Below, piece after piece: positions 27,877 to 35,858 of a DNA stretch of 64,000 bases. The stretch is from Nocardioides sp. GY 10113. GTDB lineage: Bacteria > Actinomycetota > Actinomycetes > Propionibacteriales > Nocardioidaceae. The DNA lies in assembly GCF_004919105.1 (NCBI RefSeq), contig NZ_STGK01000010.1:124001-188000 (forward strand). The letters run 5' to 3'. Every line of letters starts with the position of its first letter. The first letter of the stretch is position 1. Position numbers and translations under genes: made by a program. The notes beneath the pieces were generated by a model. That model was not told the origin of the DNA. It did not search any database and saw only the letters and a program-made list of their open reading frames with translations.

Positions 27877-29351
27877 CCGACTACCTTGCCCGACTTCTCC
27901 GTCTTGTCCCAGGTCTGGGCCGCTCCCTGCCACTCCTTGACGAAGGAATCGACCGAGATCGCGCACAGCACGGGCCCGAACCCGACCACGTAGAGCAGCG
28001 GGATCGCCACCTTCCGCCCGCCCGGGCGCTTCTCGATCCAGGGCAGCGCGCGCGCGATCGACATCGCGATCACCGCCCACGAGTAGAGGACCAGCGTCAT
28101 CCACCACTGGCCGGTCGGGCTGACCTCGAGCCCGAACAGGCCGGGAACCCGCTCGGTGTAGAGGTCCGGGACCCAGGCGGCCGACATCACGACCAGCGTC
28201 CCGATGCCGGGGAACATGAAGCCCTCGACCCAGGTGCGCCGCGCGGTCGGCAGGTCGATGAAGAGGGTGCTGAGCGTGATGAACAGGTAGACCCCGACGC
28301 CGACCCACCACAGGCCGGAGAAGACCTGGGCCGCGAACGAGTCGTCGAACAGGAAGAGCGCCAGGATCCCCGCCGTCGCCAGCGTCAGCGCGATCGGCAG
28401 CAGCAGCACCGAGAACCAGATCAGGCCGAACGAGAGCGACCCCAGCCCGTGGGTCCGGTACGGCCGGAACCAGGTACGCCGGAAGGCCCGCGTGATCTGC
28501 ACGTTGCCCCGCGCCCAGCGCAGCCGCTGCTTCCACAGCGCCGCGACGCTGTCCGGCTCCTCGGCCAGGACCACCGCGGTCGGCTCGAAGATCACCTTCC
28601 GGCCCTGCAGCTCGGTGAGCATGGTGGTGTAGGTGTCCTCGGCCAGCGTCGTGGTGTTGATCGCGCCGCCGACGGCAACCAGGTTGTGCCGCGAGTGCAG
28701 CTGCGCACCGCCGGCGAGGCACGCCATCGCGCCGAGCACGTTCTGCGAGCGGCGGGCCGCGGCCTGCGCGGTGATGTACTCGTAGCCGATGAACCGGGCC
28801 ACCGGGCCGGGCTTGGCGCTGCCCTCCTTGATGTAGGCGGTGACCGCGCCGACCTGCGGGTCGGAGAGGTGGCGGGTCATCCGGCGCAGCGAGTCGGGGC
28901 GGTAGACCACGTCCGCGTCCATGATCAGCATCGCCTCCATCCAGTCGTCGGCGAGCGCGATCCGGATGCCGTGGTTGAGGGTGTGCGCCTTGCCCTCGCC
29001 GCCCTTCTCCCGGCGCAGGTGGACGATCCGGCCGGGGTACTTGTCGGCCATCCCCTGCACCACCTCCGGCGTCCGGTCGGTGCTCGCGTCGTCGACGACG
29101 TAGACCTTGAGCCGGTCCGGCGGGTACTCCAGCCCCATCAGCCGGGTCAGCGACGCGACCAGCACGTCCGCCTCGTTCCACGCGGGCACCAGCACCACCA
29201 CCCGCGGCAGGTACGGCTCGACCTTCCCCCAGTGGTTGCGGATCGCGTGCAGCGGCAGCAGCAGGTACTGGTAGACCGCGGCGAGCACCGGGACCAGCCC
29301 CGACGCGATCAGGGTGAGGCAGAACGCGCGGCCCGCATCGGCCCAGGTCAC
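27873..29351 (-). CDS. Processive family 2 glycosyltransferase (BcsA/PgaC/HAS-like)
   Basis: A 492-residue membrane glycosyltransferase. An N-terminal membrane helix (about 10-33) precedes the GT-A domain: VVVLVPAWNEADVL (about 51-64), the nucleotide-binding VVDDAST (Asp87, Asp88), MDADVVYRPDS with the DxD motif (Asp145, Asp147), the catalytic-base TTLAEDTYTT (about 235) and QRLRW (about 268), the QxxRW signature of processive synthases. About five membrane helices follow. Such enzymes polymerise and export beta-linked sugars such as cellulose, poly-GlcNAc or hyaluronan; the product here is unknown. A PIG-L deacetylase in the same operon suggests an N-acetylhexosamine. It overlaps both neighbours by 4 nt. 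Confidence 0.9.
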   Translation of the reverse strand: MTWADAGRAFCLTLIASGLVPVLAAVYQYLLLPLHAIRNHWGKVEPYLPRVVVLVPAWNEADVLVASLTRLMGLEYPPDRLKVYVVDDASTDRTPEVVQGMADKYPGRIVHLRREKGGEGKAHTLNHGIRIALADDWMEAMLIMDADVVYRPDSLRRMTRHLSDPQVGAVTAYIKEGSAKPGPVARFIGYEYITAQAAARRSQNVLGAMACLAGGAQLHSRHNLVAVGGAINTTTLAEDTYTTMLTELQGRKVIFEPTAVVLAEEPDSVAALWKQRLRWARGNVQITRAFRRTWFRPYRTHGLGSLSFGLIWFSVLLLPIALTLATAGILALFLFDDSFAAQVFSGLWWVGVGVYLFITLSTLFIDLPTARRTWVEGFMFPGIGTLVVMSAAWVPDLYTERVPGLFGLEVSPTGQWWMTLVLYSWAVIAMSIARALPWIEKRPGGRKVAIPLLYVVGFGPVLCAISVDSFVKEWQGAAQTWDKTEKSGKVVG

Positions 29352-30169
29352 CGGGCCTCCTCACCCGCCAGCCCGCCCGACCGACCACCAGCCGTGCCAC
29401 GTAGCCACGCGTAGCGACCGACGTCGTCGGCGTGGTGGGCGTCGCTGGAGGCGACGAGCCGGACCCCGCGGTCGGCCAGGGCGGCGACGATCCGCGGGCC
29501 CGGGCAGCACCACTTCTCGTTGACCTCGACCACCACGTCGTGGGCCAGCGCCGCGTCGGCGAGCGCCGCCAGGTGGTCCTCGCCGACGTCGTCCTCGGTG
29601 AGCCCGATCTTCGGCAGGATCGAGAACGGGTGGGCCAGCTGGGCGGGTCCGCATCCCTCGACCGCTCGCAGGTACGACGCCACCAGCATCTCGACCGGAG
29701 CCGACCGCGCCAGGCCCCCGTCGAGGAGCTCGCGGACCGCGCGCGGGGAGAGCGGACCGTCCGGCCCGGGCAGCTGGTGGTCGGCGAGCAGCACCCGACC
29801 CGGCCCGTCCGGCCCGCCGACGCGGGCCAGCACCTCGGCCGGCGCGTCGACGGCGCCGGCGGTGTCGAGGAGCTTGGCCTCGACGCCGGTGACCACCTCC
29901 AGGCCGTCGACCGGGGGCAGCGCGGCGACCGCGGCGAGGAAGTCGGGCACGTAGGTGGTCGAGGTGCGCACGTGGTCGACCATCCGGATCGAGCGCAGGC
30001 CGCGCTCCCGGGCGGCGGCGAGGTTCTCCTCGGGCGTGCTGCGCGCGTCGTCGGAGAACGTCGAGTGGACGTGGTGGTCGTCGGTGGGCACCACGTACCC
30101 GGCAACGGACCCGGCAACGGAGCCGCCGTCGGGCCCGCCGCCGGGTCCGTGGGGCGTGCCGGGGCTCAT
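29348..30169 (-). CDS. PHP-domain metal hydrolase
   Basis: A 273-residue protein of the polymerase-and-histidinol-phosphatase fold. Metal-binding motifs are TDDHHVHSTFSDDA (about 29-42), the second motif MVDHVRTS (about 62-69), VVTGVEAKLLDT (about 91-102), QLAHPFSIL (about 177-185) and ASSDAHHADDVGRYA near the C-terminus (about 240-254). PHP proteins are usually phosphoesterases; the substrate here is not known. The first 25 residues are a Gly/Pro linker encoded by a repeat. The ATG overlaps the ATP-grasp stop by 4 nt, and its own stop overlaps the glycosyltransferase start. Confidence 0.85.
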   Translation of the reverse strand: MSPGTPHGPGGGPDGGSVAGSVAGYVVPTDDHHVHSTFSDDARSTPEENLAAARERGLRSIRMVDHVRTSTTYVPDFLAAVAALPPVDGLEVVTGVEAKLLDTAGAVDAPAEVLARVGGPDGPGRVLLADHQLPGPDGPLSPRAVRELLDGGLARSAPVEMLVASYLRAVEGCGPAQLAHPFSILPKIGLTEDDVGEDHLAALADAALAHDVVVEVNEKWCCPGPRIVAALADRGVRLVASSDAHHADDVGRYAWLRGTAGGRSGGLAGEEAR

Positions 30170-31158
30170 CGTTCCGGGAGGATGTCGTCGAGCGGCAGGA
30201 AGCGGTCCTCGAGGAAGCGCACGTTGGCGATCTCCTCGAAGTCGATCCGCTCCGGGACGGGTCGCCCGAGCACCGCGTCGAGCATCAACGAGGGCATGTC
30301 CACGCCCGAGGCGATGGTCAGCGGCATCGCCCCCGGGAACCGCGGGTTCACCTCCAGCAGCGCGGGTGCTCCGTCGGAGTCGAGCTTGAGCTGGACGTTG
30401 GCGACACCGGTCAGCCCGATCGCCTCGGCGACCTGGCCGGCGGTGGCGATCAGCGCCTCGTCGTGGACGGTGATGCCGGCGACCGCGACACCGGAGTCGA
30501 CGCGCAGCCGGGCCCGCGGCACCGCGGCGACCACGTGACCGTCGGGCGCGGCGAGGACGTCCACCGAGTACTCCGCTCCCGGCAGCATCTCCTGGACCAA
30601 CAGGTCCTCCGCGTGCGGCGGCGCGGACTCGAGTGCCCGCAGCTCGGCGTCCAGCGCCGGCTGCTCGGTCACCGCGCGGACGCCCCGCGAGCCGGCGCCC
30701 CGGCGCGGCTTGACGATCACCGGGAACTGCCAGCCGTCGGTCGACCCCGGCTCTCCGAGCAGGTCGGTGCGCGGCACCCGGAGCTTCCCCTCGCAGGCGC
30801 GGGCCAGGGCCAGCTTGTCCAGCGCGGTCTCGAGGGTCTCCAGCGCCGGCGAGGCGAGCTCGGTGCCCACGGCCGTCAGCTCGTCGCGGCGCGCGGCCAG
30901 GCGCGGCAGCTCCACGTCCACGGTCGGGAACAGCACCTCGATCCCGTCGGCGCGGCAGGTGGCGATCACGTCGTCGACGAAGGCGTCGGCCAGCCCGGGC
31001 AGCACCAGCCGGCGACGCTCGGGGTCGGCCAGGTAGATCCCGCTGGCCCAGCGGTCCATGTCGGCGGCGTACACCTCGACGTCGCCGCGTGCGATGAGGG
31101 AGCGGATCACCGCCACACCCGCCGGTCCCCCGGCGCCGGTCACCAGTACTCGGGTCAT
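30166..31158 (-). CDS. ATP-grasp ligase (carbamoyl-phosphate-synthase-like)
   Basis: A 330-residue ATP-grasp protein. The pre-ATP-grasp domain opens with VLVTGAGGPAGVAVIRSL (about 4-21). The nucleotide-binding part shows FPVIVKPRRGAGSRGVRAV (about 150-168), the VQEMLPGAEYSVDVL strand (about 195-209) and the magnesium-binding LLEVNPRFPGAMPLTIASG (about 275-293). Such enzymes join a carboxylate to an amine or thiol through an acyl-phosphate. Beside a deacetylase that would uncover an amino group, aminoacylation of an amino sugar is a reasonable inference, not shown. The ATG at 31158 follows GGAGGAGCG. It is 20 bp after the REC-PIG-L gene. Confidence 0.88.
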   Translation of the reverse strand: MTRVLVTGAGGPAGVAVIRSLIARGDVEVYAADMDRWASGIYLADPERRRLVLPGLADAFVDDVIATCRADGIEVLFPTVDVELPRLAARRDELTAVGTELASPALETLETALDKLALARACEGKLRVPRTDLLGEPGSTDGWQFPVIVKPRRGAGSRGVRAVTEQPALDAELRALESAPPHAEDLLVQEMLPGAEYSVDVLAAPDGHVVAAVPRARLRVDSGVAVAGITVHDEALIATAGQVAEAIGLTGVANVQLKLDSDGAPALLEVNPRFPGAMPLTIASGVDMPSLMLDAVLGRPVPERIDFEEIANVRFLEDRFLPLDDILPER

Positions 31159-31178
31159 CGCTCCTCCTGCGGTTCGGG

Positions 31179-32264
31179 CTAGCTCTCGGTCGAGCGTGCG
31201 GTCTGGGGAGCGGGGTCGGCCGGCGCTCTGAGGTGGGCCATCGGGTCGGCGGACTCGTCGACGTCGAGCGCGAACGCCGCGGAGGCCCGCAGCGTCTCCA
31301 GCGGCTCGGCGTACTTGGTGGTTCCGTAGCGCGACCAGTACCGGGCGGTGGAGCGGACCAGGTCGGGCTCCATGTAGTTGCGGTGCCCCTGCGAGGCGTA
31401 GGCCTCGATCATCCGGAGCTTGGTGTCGACGTGGTCGTCGATCGGGACGAACCGGTTCGGCTGGTACTGCACGCCCACCGACGGGCTCTCGAAGCACTCG
31501 ATCGCGGGCACCCGACGCGCGGCGATCTCGACGGCCCGGTGCACCGCCCGGTGGTCCTGGTGCCGGTCGTGGGAGGTGTGGGTGTAGATGACCGCCGGCC
31601 GGACCTCCGCGATCACCTCCTCGATCGCGGTGATCAGGCCCGCCGCCGGGTCGAGCCGGGTGTCGGGGAAGTCGCGCAGCTCCAGGTGGGCCCCGATCAC
31701 CGCCGCCGCGGCGGCCGCCTCGGCCGCGCGGTGCCCGGTGTCGCCGCCCACGCCGCCGCCCGACAGCGTCAGGATCACCACCCGGTCGCCGTTGGCGGCA
31801 TGCCGGGCCAGGATGCCGCCGACGCCGATCTCCACGTCGTCGGGGTGCGCCCCGACCGCGAGCACGGTGGCGGCGGAGCCGGCCTTGCGCCGGGCCTCGG
31901 CGACCAGCTCGCGGATCCGGGTCACCAGCAGGGTGGAGTCGACCGGCTTGAGGTAGAACTCGTCGGCGTCCTGGCGCAGCGCCTCGACGGCGTAGTCCAT
32001 CACCGAGTGCGCGGTGGCGACGATCACCGGCATCCCCGGTCGACGTCGCCGTACCTCCGGGATCAGGGTCAGGCCCGACATCCCCGGCAGCTCGACGTCG
32101 GTGAACAGCAGGTCGACCTGGGCGCTCTCCAGGACCTCGAGGGCGGCGTCGCCGTTGTCCACCACGGTCGGCTCGATGTCGTCGTGCCGCGCCAGCACCC
32201 GTCGCGTGAAGTCCGCGACGTCGGGGTCGTCCTCGACCACCAGTACGTGGATGGTTTCGGCCAC
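31179..32264 (-). CDS. Response-regulator receiver fused to PIG-L (LmbE) deacetylase
   Basis: A 361-residue two-domain protein. Residues 5-125 are a receiver: acidic pocket Glu11-Asp12-Asp13, phosphorylation site Asp56 in LLFTDVELPG, Thr84 and Lys106 in FYLKPVD. Residues 132-330 are a PIG-L zinc hydrolase: VGAHPDDVEIGVGG (His140, Asp142, Asp143) and HDRHQDH (His235 to His238), the catalytic and zinc-binding motifs. PIG-L enzymes remove N-acetyl from GlcNAc-type sugars (MshB, BshB, PIG-L). No DNA-binding domain exists, so phosphorylation probably controls the enzyme directly. The GTG start at 32264 begins the family. First gene of a six-gene operon that ends in a histidine kinase, its likely partner. 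Confidence 0.92.
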   Translation of the reverse strand: MAETIHVLVVEDDPDVADFTRRVLARHDDIEPTVVDNGDAALEVLESAQVDLLFTDVELPGMSGLTLIPEVRRRRPGMPVIVATAHSVMDYAVEALRQDADEFYLKPVDSTLLVTRIRELVAEARRKAGSAATVLAVGAHPDDVEIGVGGILARHAANGDRVVILTLSGGGVGGDTGHRAAEAAAAAAVIGAHLELRDFPDTRLDPAAGLITAIEEVIAEVRPAVIYTHTSHDRHQDHRAVHRAVEIAARRVPAIECFESPSVGVQYQPNRFVPIDDHVDTKLRMIEAYASQGHRNYMEPDLVRSTARYWSRYGTTKYAEPLETLRASAAFALDVDESADPMAHLRAPADPAPQTARSTES

Positions 32265-32313
32265 GCCCCGACCCTAACGAGGGCCACAACCCCCGACCAG
32301 TGCGGCGCGTGCG

Positions 32314-32355
32314 GATTCGAGGCTCGGCGCCGGGGCGCCTCGCACCTCAACCACC
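32314..32355. repeat. Dispersed repeat family A, divergent copy
   Basis: The ends TTCGAGGCTCG and CCTCGCACCTCAACCACC are conserved, but the middle is replaced by GGCGCCGGGGCGCC, itself an inverted repeat. It lies just downstream of the secreted hydrolase gene at 32367-33887. Confidence 0.75.
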
Positions 32356-32366
32356 GAGAGGGCGGA

Positions 32367-33887
32367 TCAGCACTCGAGGCCGTCCTCGGGGACGACGCCG
32401 TCGACCAGGTAGCCGTGGACCGCGTCGTCGATGCAGTCGTTGCCGCGGTTGTACGCCGTGTGCCCGTCACCGTCGCGGCTGACCAGCACCCCGGACTCCA
32501 GCTCGTCGGCCAACGCCACCGCCTCCTGGTAGGGCGTGGCGGGGTCGCGGGTCGTGCCGATCACCACGATCGGCGCCGCTCCGGCCCCGTCGATCACCAG
32601 GTCCGGCTCGTCGGTGGCGGTGAACGGGATCCCGTCGCAGGAGGTCATCCCCCAGGCGAAGACGTCCCCGAACGTCGGCGAGGCCGCCTCGAACGCGGGC
32701 ATCTGGTCGGGCACCTCCTCGGGCGCGATGGCGAACGGGTCGTCGAGGCAGTTGATCAGCGGCAGCGCCTCGAGCAGGTTGCTGGTGTAGCGGCCGCCCT
32801 TCCGGTCCGCGTAGAGGTCGGCCAGGAGGAGCAACGTGCTGCCGTCGCCCTCCAGGGCCTCGTTCAGCCCCTTGTCCAACGCCGGCCAGTAGTCCTTGAG
32901 GTAGAGCGGGAAGATCACCCCGTAGAAGGCGTTCCCGACCTGCAGGTCCCGCGCCTGGTTGGTGGGCAACGGCTCGGCGTCGATCTCGTCGAACAGCTCC
33001 GAGATGGTGTCCAGCCCCTCCTGGAGGGAGTCGCCGAGGAAGCACGAGCCGCCGTCCACGCAGTCGGAGACGTAGGCGCGCAGGGCGGTCTCGAAGCCCT
33101 CCGCCTGGCTGAGCGAGGACTCCAGGCTGCTCAGCGCCGGGTCCTCGGCGCCGTCGAGCGCGAACCGCCCGACGCGCTCGGGGAAGAGCTCGGCGTAGGT
33201 CGCGCCGAGCAGCGTGCCGTAGGAGAAGCCGAAGTAGTCCAGCTGCTGCTCGCCGAGCACGGCCCGCAGCACGTCCATGTCGCGCGCCACCTCGACCGTG
33301 CTCACGTGCCCGGCGATCGCGGAGGAGCGCTCCTCGCAGCCCTCCCAGAACCGCTCGCCGGTGGCCGCGAACTCCTCCTCCTCGTCCGGCGTGTCGGGCG
33401 AGGGGTCCTCGGCCAGGTACGCGTCGAGCTCCCCGTCGGTCAGGCAGTCGATCGGGTCGGAGTCCCCGGTGCCGCGCGGGTCGAACCCGACGACGTCGTA
33501 CGCCGCCAGCAGCTCGGGGGCGAAGTAGCCGTCGGCGTTGGCGGCCATGTCGGTGCCGGGCACACCGGGACCACCGGGGTTGACCACCAGCGTGCCGATC
33601 GCGTCGCGGGTGGCCGGTGCCCGCTCCAGCGCGATCCCCACCGACCCGGCGCCGGGATCGGTGTAGTCGATCGGCACCTCGAGCACGGCGCAGTCGTTGC
33701 CGCCGCACGAGGACCAGGAGAGCTGCTGTCCGTAGAACCGCTCCAGGCCGGCGGGGACGTCCTCGGTCGCCGGCGCTACGTCACCCGAGCCGGTCGGCGC
33801 CGGGCGCAGCGCGTCGCCCTCGCCCACGCAGCCGGACAGCCCCAGCAGACCCGCCAGCAGCACCGCGACGACCGCACCCTTCGGCAC
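32367..33887 (-). CDS. Secreted alpha/beta hydrolase, tripeptidyl aminopeptidase (TAP-like) family lipoprotein
   Basis: A 506-residue exported hydrolase. The N-terminus VVAVLLAGLLGLSGC carries a lipobox (LSGC), so lipidation at Cys20 is likely. The fold shows the oxyanion region LVVNPGGPGVPGTDMAA (about 99-115), DVVGFDPRGTGDSDPIDC (about 130-147), the nucleophile in YFGFSYGTLLGATYA (Ser about 225), and C-terminal PIVVIGTTRDPATPYQEA (acid) and SRDGDGHTAY (His about 475), then the TAP-like C-terminal domain. Streptomyces relatives release tripeptides from proteins. Six or more cysteines suggest disulfides. It is monocistronic; 30 bp separate it from holB upstream. Confidence 0.9.
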   Translation of the reverse strand: MPKGAVVAVLLAGLLGLSGCVGEGDALRPAPTGSGDVAPATEDVPAGLERFYGQQLSWSSCGGNDCAVLEVPIDYTDPGAGSVGIALERAPATRDAIGTLVVNPGGPGVPGTDMAANADGYFAPELLAAYDVVGFDPRGTGDSDPIDCLTDGELDAYLAEDPSPDTPDEEEEFAATGERFWEGCEERSSAIAGHVSTVEVARDMDVLRAVLGEQQLDYFGFSYGTLLGATYAELFPERVGRFALDGAEDPALSSLESSLSQAEGFETALRAYVSDCVDGGSCFLGDSLQEGLDTISELFDEIDAEPLPTNQARDLQVGNAFYGVIFPLYLKDYWPALDKGLNEALEGDGSTLLLLADLYADRKGGRYTSNLLEALPLINCLDDPFAIAPEEVPDQMPAFEAASPTFGDVFAWGMTSCDGIPFTATDEPDLVIDGAGAAPIVVIGTTRDPATPYQEAVALADELESGVLVSRDGDGHTAYNRGNDCIDDAVHGYLVDGVVPEDGLEC

Positions 33888-33917
33888 CGGACCTCACCCC
33901 TCGTTGACGAGCCGTTC

Positions 33918-35072
33918 CTACGCCTCGGCGATGCGCAGTCCGACCATCATGGACTCCAACGCCAACGCGGGCGGCACGTTGAACTCGAGCATCTGCTCGC
34001 GGGCCGCGAAGATCGCGCCGATCCGGCGCAGGTGGTCCTCGGGGGTGGAGCGCCGCGCGAGCTCGGTGATCTCGGGGCGCAGCTCCTCGTTGACCAGGGC
34101 GCCCGGTGCGCCGGCGGCGACCGCGATCGCGTCCCGGTAGACCGAGGTCAGGTCGGTCAGGCTCCGGTCGACCACGTCCAGCACCCGGCGCTTGGCGCGG
34201 GTCTTCTGGTCCTTCTCCAGGTCCCGCAGCGCGGGCGCGTACTCCCGCGGGCGCCGGCCCCGCTCGACCACGCCGTACGCCGAGTCCAGATCGGCCTTCT
34301 CCGCGGCGTCGAGCTTGCTGGTGATCGCGTCGGCCTCGACCTTCGCGTTCTCCGCGAGCAGCGACGCCGCCCGCATGCAGGCGCCGAGCGTGCTCAGCCG
34401 GGCCGGGATGGCCACCACGTCGCTGCGCCGCTTGCGGACCTCGGCGTCGTGGGCGAGCGCCATCGCGCGACCGATGTGCCCCTGGCTGGCGCGGGCGGCG
34501 TGGAGGGCCAGCGACGGCTCGACGCCCCGGCCGCCGAGGAAGCCGGCGACCTCCTCGGTGGTGGGCGTGGACAGCGTGACCAGGCGGCACCGCGACCGGA
34601 TCGTGGGCAGCATGTCGTCGACGGTCGGCGAGCAGAGCATCCACACGGTGCGACCGTTGGGCTCCTCGATCGCCTTCAGCAGCGCGTTGCAGGCCTGCTC
34701 GGTGAGCCGGTCGGCGTCCTCCACGATCAGGATCTGCCAGCGGTCGCCCATCGGGGTCAGCGCGGCGCGGCGGACCAGGTCCCTGACCTCCTTGACGCCG
34801 ATCGTCAGCTTCTCGGTGCGGACCACCGCGACGTCGGCATGGCTGCCCCCGAGCACCGTGCGGCACTCGTGGCAGGTGCCGCAGCCGCCGGCGGGGCACT
34901 GCAGGGCGGCGGCGAACGCCACCGCCGCGTTGGACCGGCCGGAGCCGGGCGGGCCGGTGATCAGCCAGGCGTGGGTCATCCCGTGACCGGCGGCGGCCTG
35001 GGCGAAGGAAGCGATCGCCGGGCGCTGGCCCACGAGCGTGTCGAAGACACCGCCGGCGGTGGCGGTGCTCAT
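33918..35072 (-). CDS. holB: DNA polymerase III subunit delta'
   Basis: A clamp-loader subunit of 384 residues. The AAA+ domain shows a modified Walker A (TGPPGSGRSNAAVAFA, about 40-55), the zinc-module cysteines CPAGGCGTCHEC (about 60-71), Walker B ILIVEDADRLTEQACNALLKAIEEP (about 115-139, in part) and the SRC motif of clamp loaders in IRSRCRLV (about 158-165). The Walker A lysine is Arg (SGRS), as expected for a non-hydrolysing delta'. The ATG at 35072 overlaps the tmk stop by 4 nt. A tmk-holB pair is a common actinobacterial arrangement. Confidence 0.93.
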   Translation of the reverse strand: MSTATAGGVFDTLVGQRPAIASFAQAAAGHGMTHAWLITGPPGSGRSNAAVAFAAALQCPAGGCGTCHECRTVLGGSHADVAVVRTEKLTIGVKEVRDLVRRAALTPMGDRWQILIVEDADRLTEQACNALLKAIEEPNGRTVWMLCSPTVDDMLPTIRSRCRLVTLSTPTTEEVAGFLGGRGVEPSLALHAARASQGHIGRAMALAHDAEVRKRRSDVVAIPARLSTLGACMRAASLLAENAKVEADAITSKLDAAEKADLDSAYGVVERGRRPREYAPALRDLEKDQKTRAKRRVLDVVDRSLTDLTSVYRDAIAVAAGAPGALVNEELRPEITELARRSTPEDHLRRIGAIFAAREQMLEFNVPPALALESMMVGLRIAEA

Positions 35073-35734
35073 CGCTGCGCCCTGGTGGCCGTGGCGAGCA
35101 GCGGCGCCACCCGGTCGGCGATCGCCGCGGAGATCTCCTCGATCCCCGCGCGCGCGTCCAGCACCAGGTAGTGCTCGGGGTCCGCGGCGGCCATCTCCAG
35201 GAACGCCGCGCGCACCCGCTGGTGGAACTCCAGCGACTCGCCCTCGATCCGGTCCCGCTCGGTGAACCGGCCCAGCCCGGCGGCCGGTTCCAGGTCGAGC
35301 ACCACCGTCAGGTGCGGGCGCAGGTCGCCGGTGGCCCAGCGGGCCACCCGCTCGACCTCGGCGACGTCCAGGGTCCGGCCGGCGCCCTGGTAGGCCAGCG
35401 TGGAGTCGACGTAGCGGTCGGTGATCACCACGCCGCCGGCGGCCAGCGCCGGCGCGACCAGCGTCGCCACGTGCTCGGCCTTGTCAGCGGCGTAGAGCAG
35501 CGCCTCCGTGCGGTCGTCGAGGTCGCCGGTCTCGGGGCTCAGCACGATCCGGCGCAGCTCCTTGCCGACGCCGGTGTCGCCCGGCTCGAAGGTGAGACGG
35601 ACGTCGTACCCCTCCGCGGCGAGTCGGTCGGCGAGCAGACGCGACTGCGTGGACTTGCCCGATCCCTCGCCGCCCTCGAAGCAGACGAAGAGCCCCCGCT
35701 CCGCGTAGATCCCTGGGTACTCCCCTGCACTCAC
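35069..35734 (-). CDS. tmk: Thymidylate kinase
   Basis: Phosphorylates dTMP to dTDP. The 221-residue protein has the P-loop FEGGEGSGKSTQSRLLAD (about 19-36), the DR(Y/H) motif VVITDRYVDSTLAYQGAGR (about 101-119) and the LID-region arginines in GRFTERDRIEGESLEFHQRV (about 154-173), all standard for bacterial TMP kinase. The start is GTG at 35734 (VSAGEYPGIYAERG); an ATG does not fit. Coupled by a 4-nt overlap to holB. Confidence 0.95.
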   Translation of the reverse strand: MSAGEYPGIYAERGLFVCFEGGEGSGKSTQSRLLADRLAAEGYDVRLTFEPGDTGVGKELRRIVLSPETGDLDDRTEALLYAADKAEHVATLVAPALAAGGVVITDRYVDSTLAYQGAGRTLDVAEVERVARWATGDLRPHLTVVLDLEPAAGLGRFTERDRIEGESLEFHQRVRAAFLEMAAADPEHYLVLDARAGIEEISAAIADRVAPLLATATRAQR

Positions 35735-35784
35735 GCGGACACCCTACGGGTGCGCCTCGACAGAGTCGGGGCGCACCCGCTCCC

Positions 35785-35853
35785 GGTGGTTGAGGTGCGA
35801 GCGCAGCGAGCCCTCCCGGTGGTTGAGGTGCGAGCGCAGCGAGCCTCGAAACC
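35785..35853. repeat. Dispersed repeat family A, two tandem copies
   Basis: Copies at 35785-35811 and 35818-35853, both in the GGTGGTTGAGGTGCGAGCG...AGCGAGCC orientation; only the second extends to CTCGAAACC. They end 6 bp from the stop codon of the SGNH hydrolase. Confidence 0.85.
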
Positions 35854-35858
35854 CGCCC

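Noticed and set aside
31233..35171. A 1312-codon plus-strand open frame
   Set aside because: Antisense to REC-PIG-L, the secreted hydrolase, holB and tmk; no family pattern; composition is that of a mirror frame.
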